From assembly GCA_028278335.1 (NCBI GenBank), contig JANQEN010000146.1, positions 103,675-167,674 of the forward strand: 64,000 nucleotides of DNA, written 5' to 3'. The notes below the pieces were generated by a model. That model saw only the letters and a list, made by a program, of their open reading frames with translations. It had not been told where the DNA came from and did not search any database. Positions 8,575 through 17,381 of this stretch are shown one piece after another. This DNA is from Chitinivibrionales bacterium (lineage in GTDB: Bacteria; Fibrobacterota; Chitinivibrionia; Chitinivibrionales; JANQEN01). Position 1 is the stretch's first letter, and each line of letters opens with the position of its first letter. Made by a program: the position numbers and the translations under genes.

Positions 8575-8916
8575 CTTAGTGCACCCATTCTGATAAAGTA
8601 AATTTTTGTTAATAAAAAATAATATAAATCGTTTATCCGGTATATTTAATAATTTAAATTGTTTTTTCTAAAATATTTCAGAATGATATTTGGATAACTT
8701 GTAAATGTTTAAGGTCATTGTGGGGATTATCTGCGATCATCATTTCTTTATTTATTGCACCTTAACCCCTTAACCAATCACCATTACTATCATGGCTTTT
8801 TAACTTCTATTCTAAACATTATACTTATATCTTAACGCTTAAACTTTTATTATACTTGTATTGGCCCACTTTATCTAATATAATTCATGACACCCTGTTC
8901 CTGCCCGACTTATAAG
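8575..8916. other. Gene-free promoter region of the cytochrome operon
   Basis: A 342-bp AT-rich stretch between the 3' end of a radical-SAM gene and the 5' end of the cytochrome gene. It must hold the minus-strand promoter of the cytochrome-DUF4266-DUF3570-thioredoxin operon. I see no tRNA, repeat or strong hairpin in it. Confidence 0.5.
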
Positions 8917-10635
8917 CTATTGCTTACTAAAAAGGGCCTGAAATAGAGAGATTGGATTGAATCGCATCAATTTAAAGGGCCAATTAAGCTCTTCCTTGAG
9001 GCAAATTGATGCAGGTTCATAAGCGCCCTGTGCTTGCTTTAAAATAGCCTCTGATTGAGCAGTTGTATCCTGGTTTACCAATGCATCAATTTCTGCGATT
9101 TCCTTTTGTGCCCGCACAATTCGCTGCTCTAAAACAGATGCCTCTTTTTTTGAAATAATGCCAAATTCTGCTTTGATTGTATTCAATTTCATTGCAGCTT
9201 CATAGGTGGCATCAACAATCTGGTCACGATTCATCCAGTCAGTTTCGTAGTTGAGCATATATTTCCAGCTTGGCTGTAAGAGCGCCTGTCGATGCTCTTC
9301 CAGGGTTTTACTAAATAGGGTAAATCCGTACCGTGAAGGATTCTCAAAGGCTAAACTTCCGGGATCTAAAAAGGGTGCTAAAGGTGAAATAAAGGGCAGT
9401 ACTTTACCACTACCATAGGAGGCATACTTGTCAAGTAAATACTCGCAGTAGTCAACGGTCACCATAACCGATTGTTTATCCTGACCAGCAAGGCCGATCA
9501 TAAAAAAGAGATCGATCCGCTGGCACCCAAGATCCAGGGCATCCTCAATAGTCTGTTCCATATCCCTGTTGGTGTAGTTCCTGCCAAAGGCCTTTCGTAT
9601 TGCCTCATCGTGGGACTCGGGAGAGATCTCCAAATTAAAGTTAGGGACCGCCTCAGCAACCTGCTGCAAATAGGATTTTGGTGCTGGGTAGAACAGCTCA
9701 ACCGCCACATGGTTTTGAATGCGTTGTTTTTTTAGTGAAGCAAAAAGGGTATCAACGTACTCCTTGCCTGCTTGGCGCAACTCACCAAGAAGTATAATCG
9801 GTCCCTTTAAAAATTTAGTAACCAAAGCAATATCTTTAGTCACAAGATCGGGACTTCGATAGGCTGGCTGTTTTCTACCACAATGTTTGTTATAGAAATG
9901 TGCTGATCCGCCACAGGTAATACAGTTGTGTACACAGCCTCGCCAGGGAAGCATGGCCACAATGGGATAGGCCAACCATTTTAAAAAGGGCAGATGTCCA
10001 AGGACATCGCGAAACCGGACAGTTGACTTAATGATACTCCGATAATCAAAGGGGTAGTAGTCGAGGTTTTTTGGTGAGTGGGTTAATTGATTAACCGAAA
10101 TCTGACCAGTTGAATCTTTCCAAGTCAGGTTGGGAATAGTAGAATAATCGTCACTATTTTTAATAGTGGTAAGTAACGTGTCCAAAGGACCTTCAATAGA
10201 ATCTCCCCGAAGAACAAAATCTACCTGGGGATAGGCTATAAGCTCTTCATGAAAATAGGATGAGGAGAGACCGCCAAAAATTACCGGTGTCTCAGGGTGA
10301 TGCTTTTTAATGATCTCTGCAAGAGCCAAGCTTCCCTGAGCATGAGGAAGCCAGTGCAGATCAATACCAAAGGCCACAGGATTGAGCTTTTTAATGCACG
10401 CTTCAACATCAAAGCGTTTGCTTTTTAACATACGTAAAGCAATATTTATTATTCGTACCCGATGCCCTCTCTTCTGTAAATACCCCATCATGATCATAAA
10501 GCCAATGGGATACATCTCAAATATGGAGGTTGAGGGAACAACATCACTAATAGGGCCAAACATGGCTGGTTTTTTGCGAAAATCGTATACACTTGGTGCA
10601 TGGAGGAGTATGAGATCAGTCTTTTTTCGTTTCAA
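8917..10635 (-). CDS. B12-binding-domain radical SAM protein
   Basis: 572 residues. The N-terminal ~200 residues form a cobalamin-binding-like Rossmann domain (M-M-G-Y-L-Q-K-R-G-H-R-V-R, V-I-F-G-G-L-S-S-S). A radical-SAM core follows, with the cluster motif C-V-H-N-C-I-T-C near residue 235, a T-C-G-G-S segment after it and a long C-terminal extension. The architecture fits the B12-binding/radical-SAM family related to TIGR04190. The start appears to be TTG with AAGGAA upstream. It lies 33 bp after a second radical-SAM gene and downstream of a polyprenyl synthase, suggesting modification of a lipid or isoprenoid; the substrate is unknown. Confidence 0.78.
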   Translation of the reverse strand: MKRKKTDLILLHAPSVYDFRKKPAMFGPISDVVPSTSIFEMYPIGFMIMMGYLQKRGHRVRIINIALRMLKSKRFDVEACIKKLNPVAFGIDLHWLPHAQGSLALAEIIKKHHPETPVIFGGLSSSYFHEELIAYPQVDFVLRGDSIEGPLDTLLTTIKNSDDYSTIPNLTWKDSTGQISVNQLTHSPKNLDYYPFDYRSIIKSTVRFRDVLGHLPFLKWLAYPIVAMLPWRGCVHNCITCGGSAHFYNKHCGRKQPAYRSPDLVTKDIALVTKFLKGPIILLGELRQAGKEYVDTLFASLKKQRIQNHVAVELFYPAPKSYLQQVAEAVPNFNLEISPESHDEAIRKAFGRNYTNRDMEQTIEDALDLGCQRIDLFFMIGLAGQDKQSVMVTVDYCEYLLDKYASYGSGKVLPFISPLAPFLDPGSLAFENPSRYGFTLFSKTLEEHRQALLQPSWKYMLNYETDWMNRDQIVDATYEAAMKLNTIKAEFGIISKKEASVLEQRIVRAQKEIAEIDALVNQDTTAQSEAILKQAQGAYEPASICLKEELNWPFKLMRFNPISLFQALFSKQ

Positions 10636-10668
10636 TAGCTTTCATTCCTTTATTTGTATTATCACAGA

Positions 10669-11616
10669 TTACATCATGGTTCTAGTCGGGCCGAAGATTG
10701 TTTGACCAAGAAGTATAGCACTCAGAGCACCATTATAGGCCAGTGATAACTCGGTATGAGCTGAAAAACCACAGAGGTTGCAATTCAGGGTACCACGATT
10801 TTTTACATAGCACCCCTGAGAGTATCCCCTTTCTGGATCAACAGAGGCAACCATCCAGGGCCTGCAGGTCCATTGATTTCTCTTTAACGCTTTCAGCGCA
10901 GCAACGGAGTTGATCAATGGATACCCCCGTTGCTTCATAAGAATAAGCTGATCACAAAGTGATTCTCGCTTGCCCCAGGGAAGTGTAAGATCATCTTCAC
11001 CTTCATTGTAGGGATAATGAAATTGAATTGATATCCCCGCAACTTTTGGAGAAAGTGTTGTTATGAGCGTTTCTATCTCCTGAACATTTTTTTTATTGAT
11101 AGTGATATGCCCATAGATTTTTGGATGCGTGGATGCTTCAATATTCTGTATTACCGTTGAAAAACTATCACTGCGCAATTGATTATGGGTTGACTCCAGT
11201 CCATCGATGCTCACCCACACCGCTTGAGCATTGGTTACAATGGGGAAGGTGCCATTGGTGGTTACTCCCACAAAGAAAAAAAGCTTTTGCGCCTCAGCAA
11301 CAAGGTCCTCTACCGTATACTCGTCATCCTTCCAGAGAAAGGGCTCACCACCTTCAATGATAACAATCCTTACACCCCGACGAAAGAGCATTCGTAATGC
11401 TGATCGTGCTTGAGAAAAGGTGAAGGGCTTTGTTGGTTTACGCCAAAAGGGGCAATGACAACAGGAGAGATTGCAGGCATTGGAGAGTTTAATACCCCCC
11501 AGCAAGGGTTTTTTAATTCCCAGCCGGCTTAACAGATAATACAGGATATAATAGGAAAATTGCTTTGCTGTGGTAAGGTTGTGTGGGTTGATCACGAAGC
11601 GTTCCTCACCATGCAA
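10669..11616 (-). CDS. Radical SAM protein with SPASM-like C-terminal cysteines
   Basis: 315 residues. The cluster motif C-N-L-S-C-C-H-C lies near residues 48-55 and is followed by the G-G-E-P SAM-binding motif. A Cys-rich C-terminal region (C-R-P-W, C-Y-V-K, C-N-L-C) suggests an auxiliary cluster as in SPASM/HpnH-like proteins. The called start is TTG at 11616 and is uncertain because the ribosome site is poor. It lies between the polyprenyl synthase (14 bp upstream) and the B12 radical-SAM gene, so the three probably act together. Adenosylation or methylation of an isoprenoid is plausible but unproven. Confidence 0.75.
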   Translation of the reverse strand: MHGEERFVINPHNLTTAKQFSYYILYYLLSRLGIKKPLLGGIKLSNACNLSCCHCPFWRKPTKPFTFSQARSALRMLFRRGVRIVIIEGGEPFLWKDDEYTVEDLVAEAQKLFFFVGVTTNGTFPIVTNAQAVWVSIDGLESTHNQLRSDSFSTVIQNIEASTHPKIYGHITINKKNVQEIETLITTLSPKVAGISIQFHYPYNEGEDDLTLPWGKRESLCDQLILMKQRGYPLINSVAALKALKRNQWTCRPWMVASVDPERGYSQGCYVKNRGTLNCNLCGFSAHTELSLAYNGALSAILLGQTIFGPTRTMM

Positions 11617-11630
11617 TTTGTGGTTACACC

Positions 11631-12605
11631 CTAACAGGCGCGATTGATAACGTAATCAGTAAATAATTCAAGGCTATGGCGATTTTCTGACTGGTCAAGT
11701 TTTTTTAATCCCGCTTTACAGGCTTGGCCATAGTATTGTGCCTTTTCTTTACAATACTCAATCCCCTGATAGGCAGTGACCATCTCCTTCATTTTTAAGA
11801 GGGATGATGTATCAAGGGACTGGGCAGAGAGGGTTTGCTCAATCCATTGCCGATCCTGACGATCAGCCACGCGCATCGTACTAATCAGTGGCAGCGTCAG
11901 TTTGCCCTCTCTGATATCACTTCCTAGGGGTTTTCCCAGTTGCCTCTGATCGGCAGTCAAATCCAATAAATCATCCACGATCTGAAAGGCCATGCCTAAG
12001 TTTTTTCCATACTGGGTAAGAATAGCCACTTCCCCATTGGATTGCTCTCCTATGAGCGCTCCAATTTTGCAGGAGCAGGATAAGAGGGAGGCTGTTTTAT
12101 CAGCATTGATTGCCAGATAGTGCTCCTCTGACAATTCGGTGTTAAACTTATTACGCAACTGTTTTAAATCACCCATTGCCATCTGGCTGGTTGTTGCAGC
12201 AATGCATCGGATAATATCTAAGTCACCATCAATGGCGAGCACTTCGAATACCTTTGAGTAAAGGTAGTCACCCACAATCACCGAAAGAGACTCCCCCACT
12301 TGGGAATGGAGTGTGGGTGAACCTCTTCGTATTGCATCGTGGTCAATGATATCATCGTGGATGAGGCTTGCCGTATGGATGCACTCGATGATCGCGGCTA
12401 AGGTTACTGCCCGCTCACCGGTATAATTACAAATGCGGGAGCTTAACAAAAGAAGAGCTGGTCGAATTCGTTTTCCACCAGCCCTAAATATTTTAGATAC
12501 CGACTCAGATATAAAGTCACTTCCCGAATTGATCAATCCATGGAGGCTCTTTTCAACTTGAGCAAGGTCATCCTCTATGGGCTTATAAATTTTATCTTTC
12601 AGCAT
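11631..12605 (-). CDS. Long-chain polyprenyl diphosphate synthase
   Basis: 324 residues. Both Asp-rich motifs of trans-prenyltransferases are intact: D-D-I-I-D in L-I-H-D-D-I-I-D-H-D and D-D-L-L-D in I-V-D-D-L-L-D. The G-G-K-R-I-R-P motif near residue 44 and G-D-Y-L-Y-S-K are also present. The enzyme condenses isopentenyl diphosphate onto an allylic primer to make the side chain of quinones or a carrier lipid. Its length and sequence fit octaprenyl/heptaprenyl synthases (IspB/HepT). Two radical-SAM genes follow directly on the same strand. The ATG start has a weak ribosome site. Confidence 0.9.
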   Translation of the reverse strand: MLKDKIYKPIEDDLAQVEKSLHGLINSGSDFISESVSKIFRAGGKRIRPALLLLSSRICNYTGERAVTLAAIIECIHTASLIHDDIIDHDAIRRGSPTLHSQVGESLSVIVGDYLYSKVFEVLAIDGDLDIIRCIAATTSQMAMGDLKQLRNKFNTELSEEHYLAINADKTASLLSCSCKIGALIGEQSNGEVAILTQYGKNLGMAFQIVDDLLDLTADQRQLGKPLGSDIREGKLTLPLISTMRVADRQDRQWIEQTLSAQSLDTSSLLKMKEMVTAYQGIEYCKEKAQYYGQACKAGLKKLDQSENRHSLELFTDYVINRAC

Positions 12606-12701
12606 TATTAAAAAAATACAACCAGCTTAGCTTCGAATGCACAAACTTCTTACAATTTGCTACACCATGCCCAGTTTGTGCCAGCCCCATCTTATAAAAA
12701 G

Positions 12702-13184
12702 CTATTTGGAGCGAAACAGTGGTAGAGAAAAAACCTCTCCTAATTTATTCTTAAACACCATCCATACCATCCAGACACTCAAAGCGGTAAGGGCAAAGTT
12801 TTCAAGGATCTTGGCAATGCCGATACTGGAAGCTTCCTCATCAACGGAAAAGCAACCACAACTTATATCCAATCCTCTAAAATAGGCCTGGGTAACCAAG
12901 GTGGTAAAATTGACAAGCAGGATAAGGTTAATTACCACTGACGCATCGAGCCATATGCCAAAAATGAGAAACAATCCAACAACGATCTCTACATAGGGAA
13001 GCCAAATAGCTACCCAGCGGGATATGCCAATGGTGAGTACTGGTACCTGATAATTGGAGACCATTTGCGCAAAATCGTAAGGATGAATAAGCTTATCCAC
13101 AGCGGCAGCAATCAACAGAATACCAAACAAGATTCGAAGGCCTAAAAAGACCAGCTTTAACCAATTTTCTTTAAGATATGTCAT
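12702..13184 (-). CDS. MauE/DoxX-like membrane protein
   Basis: 160 residues with four hydrophobic helices and the sequence D-I-S-C-G-C-F between helices 3 and 4, a hallmark of MauE/DoxX-type proteins. MauE is needed for disulfide formation in a periplasmic enzyme, and its relatives are thought to pass electrons between quinones and thiols. The ribosome site GGAG precedes the ATG. It lies 10 bp downstream of the rhodanese-like gene in the cytochrome-maturation block. The C-G-C pair makes a thiol redox role likely. Confidence 0.78.
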   Translation of the reverse strand: MTYLKENWLKLVFLGLRILFGILLIAAAVDKLIHPYDFAQMVSNYQVPVLTIGISRWVAIWLPYVEIVVGLFLIFGIWLDASVVINLILLVNFTTLVTQAYFRGLDISCGCFSVDEEASSIGIAKILENFALTALSVWMVWMVFKNKLGEVFSLPLFRSK

Positions 13185-13194
13185 TTTTTTCTCC

Positions 13195-13674
13195 TTAGTA
13201 ATCCAGTGGTAAACCCTGTTCTTCCCAATTCTCTATACCCTCTTTGAGGATATATACCTTTGTAAACCCCTTTTTGAGAAGATACTTTCCAAAGACAAGC
13301 TTGTTTTTTGTATCTTTACCCTCGTAGACAATGACCGGTTGGTTTCGATCTTTATCAGCTAAAAGTGATGCATCCTTGACAATATCCATAAAGGGTGTGG
13401 ATGCCGCCTTTGCTATATGAGAGTAGTCATAGTCTTCTGCTGTTCGAATATCTAAAAAAAGCGCCCCCGCTGATTCTGCCATAGGTGCAGCATCTTTGGC
13501 AGAAATCTCTTCAACCCCACCCTTACCAAAGGTGAGTGACAAAAGAAGGATCGGCAATCGAATGCCCTCGGTCAAAAACTGATTTGCGATCACTGCGATC
13601 AGCAAAGTGCTTACGCCTATGATAATCATCCGGCGAAGCGTCCTTATATTTTCTGCGTTTAATAATTTTTCCAT
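13195..13674 (-). CDS. Membrane-anchored rhodanese-like protein lacking the catalytic Cys
   Basis: 159 residues with one N-terminal membrane helix (I-I-I-G-V-S-T-L-L-I-A-V-I-A) and a rhodanese domain from about residue 55. The domain has the conserved L-F-L-D-I-R-T-A-E-D-Y start and an ending G-I-E-N-W-E-E-Q-G-L-P. Where active rhodaneses have V-x-Y-C-x-x-G, this protein has V-Y-E-G-K-D, so the sulfur-accepting Cys is absent. It is therefore probably a binding or scaffold domain. It is transcribed with the MauE/DoxX-like gene and lies downstream of ccsA/resB. Confidence 0.82.
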   Translation of the reverse strand: MEKLLNAENIRTLRRMIIIGVSTLLIAVIANQFLTEGIRLPILLLSLTFGKGGVEEISAKDAAPMAESAGALFLDIRTAEDYDYSHIAKAASTPFMDIVKDASLLADKDRNQPVIVYEGKDTKNKLVFGKYLLKKGFTKVYILKEGIENWEEQGLPLDY

Positions 13675-13805
13675 ATGGTTTTACCTTGTTAATAGTCCAT
13701 TACAACATCTGTGTTTCGTTAACCTACCAACTGTTTCTAAGAGTATACAATCGGGCGAGGTCACCATACAACTAAACCAATCATGACCATCCTCCTTTTT
13801 AAGGG

Positions 13806-14627
13806 TTATGTATATGCATGGAGTCCACCCAAAACCATACTTGAAAAAAAAGTTAAAATCGCTGCTATAAATCCTCCAATGCTTAAAATATGGGGAAGAG
13901 CCCCTCGCACTCCTCGCACCAAGCGTGCATGAAGATAAAGTGAATAGATAATCCAGACAACCAAGGAGCAGGTCTCCTTGGGATCCCAACTCCAAAAGGA
14001 GCCCCAAGCCTGTTGCGCCCAAATGGCACCGGCAAAGAGCGCGCCCACAGTAAAAAGCGGATAGCCAATGGCAATGGCCCGATAGGTTATCATGTCAAGC
14101 ACCTCTTGATTCGGTATTCGACTATAGAGCTTCCCCTTTTTTGCACAGGCACCTTTTATAAAGTAAAGAATACTGGAGGCAAAACCAATGGCAAAGATGG
14201 CCTCACTTGCTGCTGCCAGAGTAACATGAATCTGGAGCCAATAGCTTTGTAAGGCCGGGAGTAGCTGAGTAGAACCCTCTTTGGGAAGCAACGAAGCTGC
14301 AACCATGAGCATAAAGATAACCATACCACAGAGCGCACCAACCAAAGCGTTCTTTATCAATCGGATGACAATAAAGTAGCCAATTCCAGCAAACCATATA
14401 AAAACCGTGATATACTCATACATATTTGCCAAGGGCAAATGTTTAAGCTCTAAGGTTCTAACAATGAGACCCAAGGTTTGAAAGAGCAATCCGCCAGCCA
14501 TGGCACCGTGACTGAGACGAATAAGCCATGACTTTTCCGTGGCAATAATCAAAAGGTATGAGACCATTGCAATGGAGTATGTTATAAAAGCTGCCCAAAA
14601 GAATTTTGTATTAATAGCCTGTTCCAA
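13806..14627 (-). CDS. ccsA: Cytochrome c biogenesis protein, CcsA/ResC type
   Basis: 273 residues with about eight membrane helices. It carries the tryptophan-rich WWD haem-handling motif W-A-Q-Q-A-W-G-S-F-W-S-W-D-P-K-E-T, with conserved His residues in flanking helices (L-S-H-G-A, L-H-A-R-L). This is the haem-delivery subunit of system II cytochrome c maturation, partner of ResB/Ccs1. It lies 4 bp after resB. The start is TTG at 14627 with AAGGAT upstream. Its product would serve the multihaem cytochrome encoded at 7.8-8.6 kb. Confidence 0.9.
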   Translation of the reverse strand: MEQAINTKFFWAAFITYSIAMVSYLLIIATEKSWLIRLSHGAMAGGLLFQTLGLIVRTLELKHLPLANMYEYITVFIWFAGIGYFIVIRLIKNALVGALCGMVIFMLMVAASLLPKEGSTQLLPALQSYWLQIHVTLAAASEAIFAIGFASSILYFIKGACAKKGKLYSRIPNQEVLDMITYRAIAIGYPLFTVGALFAGAIWAQQAWGSFWSWDPKETCSLVVWIIYSLYLHARLVRGVRGALPHILSIGGFIAAILTFFSSMVLGGLHAYT

Positions 14628-14631
14628 AAAA

Positions 14632-15957
14632 TTATATCCTTTTTAATGCTGTGATTACCTGTTGTATCTCCCCTACTGACACCATCCGTAAAGGGTACAA
14701 AGAGAGTTCTAATCCTTCTCCCTTTTTAAAGATTTGGATTGCCATTGCGCGAAAGGGAAATAAAAAGACACCGATCAATCCGCAACTGACCACAAGAAGA
14801 CACCCCAGGATAGCATTAGTGGCGGGGCTCTTTTTTATGGTGATCCCACTAAAGTATATGGGTTTATAGGAGAGAATTTTTATGGTAAATTCCTCGTCTG
14901 TTCTATGCATAACGGGTATTTTTAAAAAGTGCCACCGGGCACTGACTAAAGAGTCTTTTCGGGAGAGGGTAATAAAAAATGCTGGATTATTGTGCTCATG
15001 GGATCGACTAAAGACCTTTTTCGTCTGAGTATTATAGACAAAATCAGAGAGAAAAGCCGAACACCGTACCATGAAGGTACTATCGTTACAAGGGGTGGAC
15101 TGATTAAATGAAATTGGTCCATAGTATAGTGTATCCTTAGAGCTTCTCTGGGTAACCATGAGTTTAATCTGCTCCACTGAATCAGAATATGAGCCATAAT
15201 GAGATTGATAAAAGTAATAGTCTCGATAGCGAAAAGGCTTGTTTACTCTGCTTACCCCATTTGCAACAATAGTATCATTCGCATCAACGAGGGTGAGATG
15301 AGAAGCATAGTTACTCAGCGCTCCAGAGTTATCCTGCTCAATAGCAAAGGTATCCAAGGAAATAGAAAAACCAAATTTACTGAACCTGCTTTCCTTACGC
15401 TGGTCTAAAATGAAATTTTGCGAATCTCCCCTATAGTACTGGACCATGCTGCTTATTACCAAGGCAAAAAGTCCCACATGCAGTACGAGTGACCCCACAA
15501 CACCAAAGGTTCCTTTATGGGCAAAGCTGGTATGTTTGTTTGAATCGTGGGAGGAAAAAACCTGATAGCCCTTTTTGTTAAGCACCAAACTTACCTGATG
15601 AGCAGCCTCCTGTTGAGTCAATCCAGTGATGGACCACCGCTCTTTTGTACTCTGTTTCTCCATTGGCCACTTTGATCGAAGTATCGACAAAAGAAAGAGT
15701 GCTCGGGTTACTGTACAGGCTCCTAAATTGAGCAAAAAAATGAATAGGGTTATAATAAAAAGTGGTGATGAGAAAATGCGATGCAATTGAAAAAACAGCA
15801 GAGCGCGGGTCAACAACAGGCCATACTTTTTTTCATAGAGTTCAACCGTCCAATCCTGTGGTACTACAATGCCAATACATGAAATAATTCCAATTATTAC
15901 CAAGAGAATAAGGAGCAGTCGGATTGAATGAAGAAAGCGTACCACGTTACCAATCAT
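14632..15957 (-). CDS. resB: Cytochrome c biogenesis protein ResB (Ccs1)
   Basis: 441 residues with the ResB layout: three N-terminal membrane helices (residues ~10-30, ~60-85 and ~150-170), a large periplasmic domain and a final helix near residue 385. R-F-L-H-S-I-R-L and the F-S-S-P-L-F segment fit the family. With CcsA it forms the haem lyase of system II. It is the first gene of the ccsA/rhodanese/MauE block. The ATG has no strong ribosome site. Confidence 0.87.
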   Translation of the reverse strand: MIGNVVRFLHSIRLLLILLVIIGIISCIGIVVPQDWTVELYEKKYGLLLTRALLFFQLHRIFSSPLFIITLFIFLLNLGACTVTRALFLLSILRSKWPMEKQSTKERWSITGLTQQEAAHQVSLVLNKKGYQVFSSHDSNKHTSFAHKGTFGVVGSLVLHVGLFALVISSMVQYYRGDSQNFILDQRKESRFSKFGFSISLDTFAIEQDNSGALSNYASHLTLVDANDTIVANGVSRVNKPFRYRDYYFYQSHYGSYSDSVEQIKLMVTQRSSKDTLYYGPISFNQSTPCNDSTFMVRCSAFLSDFVYNTQTKKVFSRSHEHNNPAFFITLSRKDSLVSARWHFLKIPVMHRTDEEFTIKILSYKPIYFSGITIKKSPATNAILGCLLVVSCGLIGVFLFPFRAMAIQIFKKGEGLELSLYPLRMVSVGEIQQVITALKRI

Positions 15958-16330
15958 ATTTATTAAAATACATAATCAACTTAAACTAACTTGACAATAT
16001 CATGAGAAAGCAGGCATTAGAATCACCAAGGTTTTGTATCCTATTAACGCATTTTTCCAAGATCCACCTCGCCCATATAATATTGTCTTGATTTTTTTAG
16101 ATTCCCCATTCAAAATTGTATAAACTAAATAAGGAATATAACCAGATTGTCATAATATTTAATGGGTTAAATTAATATATGCCCTAATCATATTTCAACA
16201 CAACTGTCACATTCCGATTCATCTATATAAATAGAGTTGTTCATATATTTTGTGCTATATTATTAATATATACTAAAATAATGCGCCAATTTTTTAATAA
16301 TTATTAAACCACTACTTGGAGGAGGTCGCG
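15958..16330. other. Divergent promoter region between resB and the first selenoprotein gene
   Basis: A 373-bp AT-rich stretch between divergent genes. It must carry promoters in both directions. The last ~80 bp before the plus-strand gene are almost pure A/T (TATATTATTAATATATA near 16256-16272), followed by a very strong GGAGGAGG ribosome site at 16318-16325. I see no RNA gene. Confidence 0.5.
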
Positions 16331-17176
16331 GTGAAAAAGATAGCAACCACTATTGGGGTGATGGTATTACTCTGTGGTTACCTCAATGCGCAGCCAGCAA
16401 AAGACTTCACCATCCACAACTACGACACGCAAAAAGAGTGGACCTTAAAAGATTATCTGGGCGATCATGTCATTGCCCTGATCTCTGGAAGTTTCTGTTG
16501 ACCACCCTTTCTCAGACTGACCGAGGCTCGGCAGAACCTTTACAGAAAATTTAAGGACAACCGTCATTTCCTCATGTTTGAGGTGTATATTCATGAGGCT
16601 CATCCGGGGGAAAACAATCCAACCTACCCCGAATTCGCCCGATTTAAGCAACCAAAGACCATGGAAGATCGGATTGAGATCTTTGAATTCTATCGATCCT
16701 ATATTCCATCAAAGCCTTTAGTTTCAGGAGACACAATAATAATACCAGCACTCATTGATTACATTGATAGAACCTGGGAAAACAAGTATAGTCGGTTGCC
16801 AACAGCAGGATTTGTGATCGGTTTTGATGGAAATATCAAGGAAAACACCGGCTTCCTCACCCGCTCTAGTCAGATTAAAAACATGGAGGAGGCAATTGAA
16901 GAGGAGCTAGCTTCACGAATCAATCATATTTCTCAAAAGGGAATCAGAGAAAAACCTTCTGCCTTCTTTGCATCAACAGATAAGATCATTATACAGGGAA
17001 TACCCGGGACCAAGACTCTCTATTCTCTTTATACATTGAATGGAGCGCTTATTAAGAGTGGACGGGTATCAAAGACAGATAAGGCTATTACTTTGCAAAG
17101 CTCGGTTTCCCCAGGCATATACCTTTTAAAAATAGGCATGCAAAACAGGTATACTATTCCCATTGCGCTTCGATAA
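16331..17176 (+). CDS. Secreted deiodinase-like selenoprotein with in-frame UGA (Sec57)
   Basis: The frame from GTG 16331 to 17176 (281 residues) contains one in-frame TGA at 16499-16501. Reading it as selenocysteine gives G-S-F-C-U-P-P-F, closely matching the iodothyronine-deiodinase active site (S-C-T-U-P-P-F), and the family's second landmark E-A-H appears about 40 residues later in Y-I-H-E-A-H-P. A signal peptide (cleavage near L-N-A-Q) precedes a thioredoxin-like fold. The C-terminal ~75 residues form a beta domain ending in S-P-G-I-Y-L-L-K-I-G, like T9SS-type sorting domains. GTG is chosen over TTG 16316 because GGAGGAGG lies 5 nt upstream of it. Bacterial members probably reduce thiols or halogenated compounds outside the cytoplasm; the substrate is unknown. 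Confidence 0.83.
16517..16534 (+). promoter_or_regulatory. Bacterial SECIS-like hairpin after the UGA of the first selenoprotein gene
   Basis: CTG (16517-16519) pairs with CAG (16532-16534) and CCGA (16521-16524) with TCGG (16528-16531), leaving a bulged A at 16520 and a GGC loop. The loop G lies 24 nt after the UGA. A bulge plus a GG-bearing apical loop at this distance is the pattern recognised by SelB in bacteria. Confidence 0.7.
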
Positions 17177-17188
17177 TTAATATTTATT

Positions 17189-17209
17189 AGGTCCCCCATT
17201 GGGGGATCT
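17189..17209 (+). terminator. Hairpin after the first selenoprotein gene
   Basis: CCCCC (17193-17197) pairs with GGGGG (17201-17205), extended by A/G/U pairs on both sides. It has a 3-nt loop but no T-run afterwards, so it may be an mRNA-end stabiliser rather than a classic terminator. Confidence 0.45.
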
Positions 17210-17381
17210 AAGATTGAACATAGAAAAATAGAATTAGGAAATATTGGCAAAAACATCAATTTTATTAATCTCAGATGGTTTTTTGATATATTTTATTACC
17301 AGTATTGAGATATTTGGCAATTCCGTTAAATGTAATCATTGTTAAACCGAAAATCTCTTACGCTAAAGGAGGAATAGCTCT

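Noticed and set aside
13195..13674. Pseudogene status for the rhodanese-like gene
   Set aside because: The frame and domain are intact apart from the catalytic Cys, so a non-catalytic protein is more likely than decay.
16316..16330. TTG start at 16316 for the first selenoprotein gene
   Set aside because: It lies before the GGAGGAGG ribosome site; GTG at 16331 is spaced correctly and begins a standard signal peptide.
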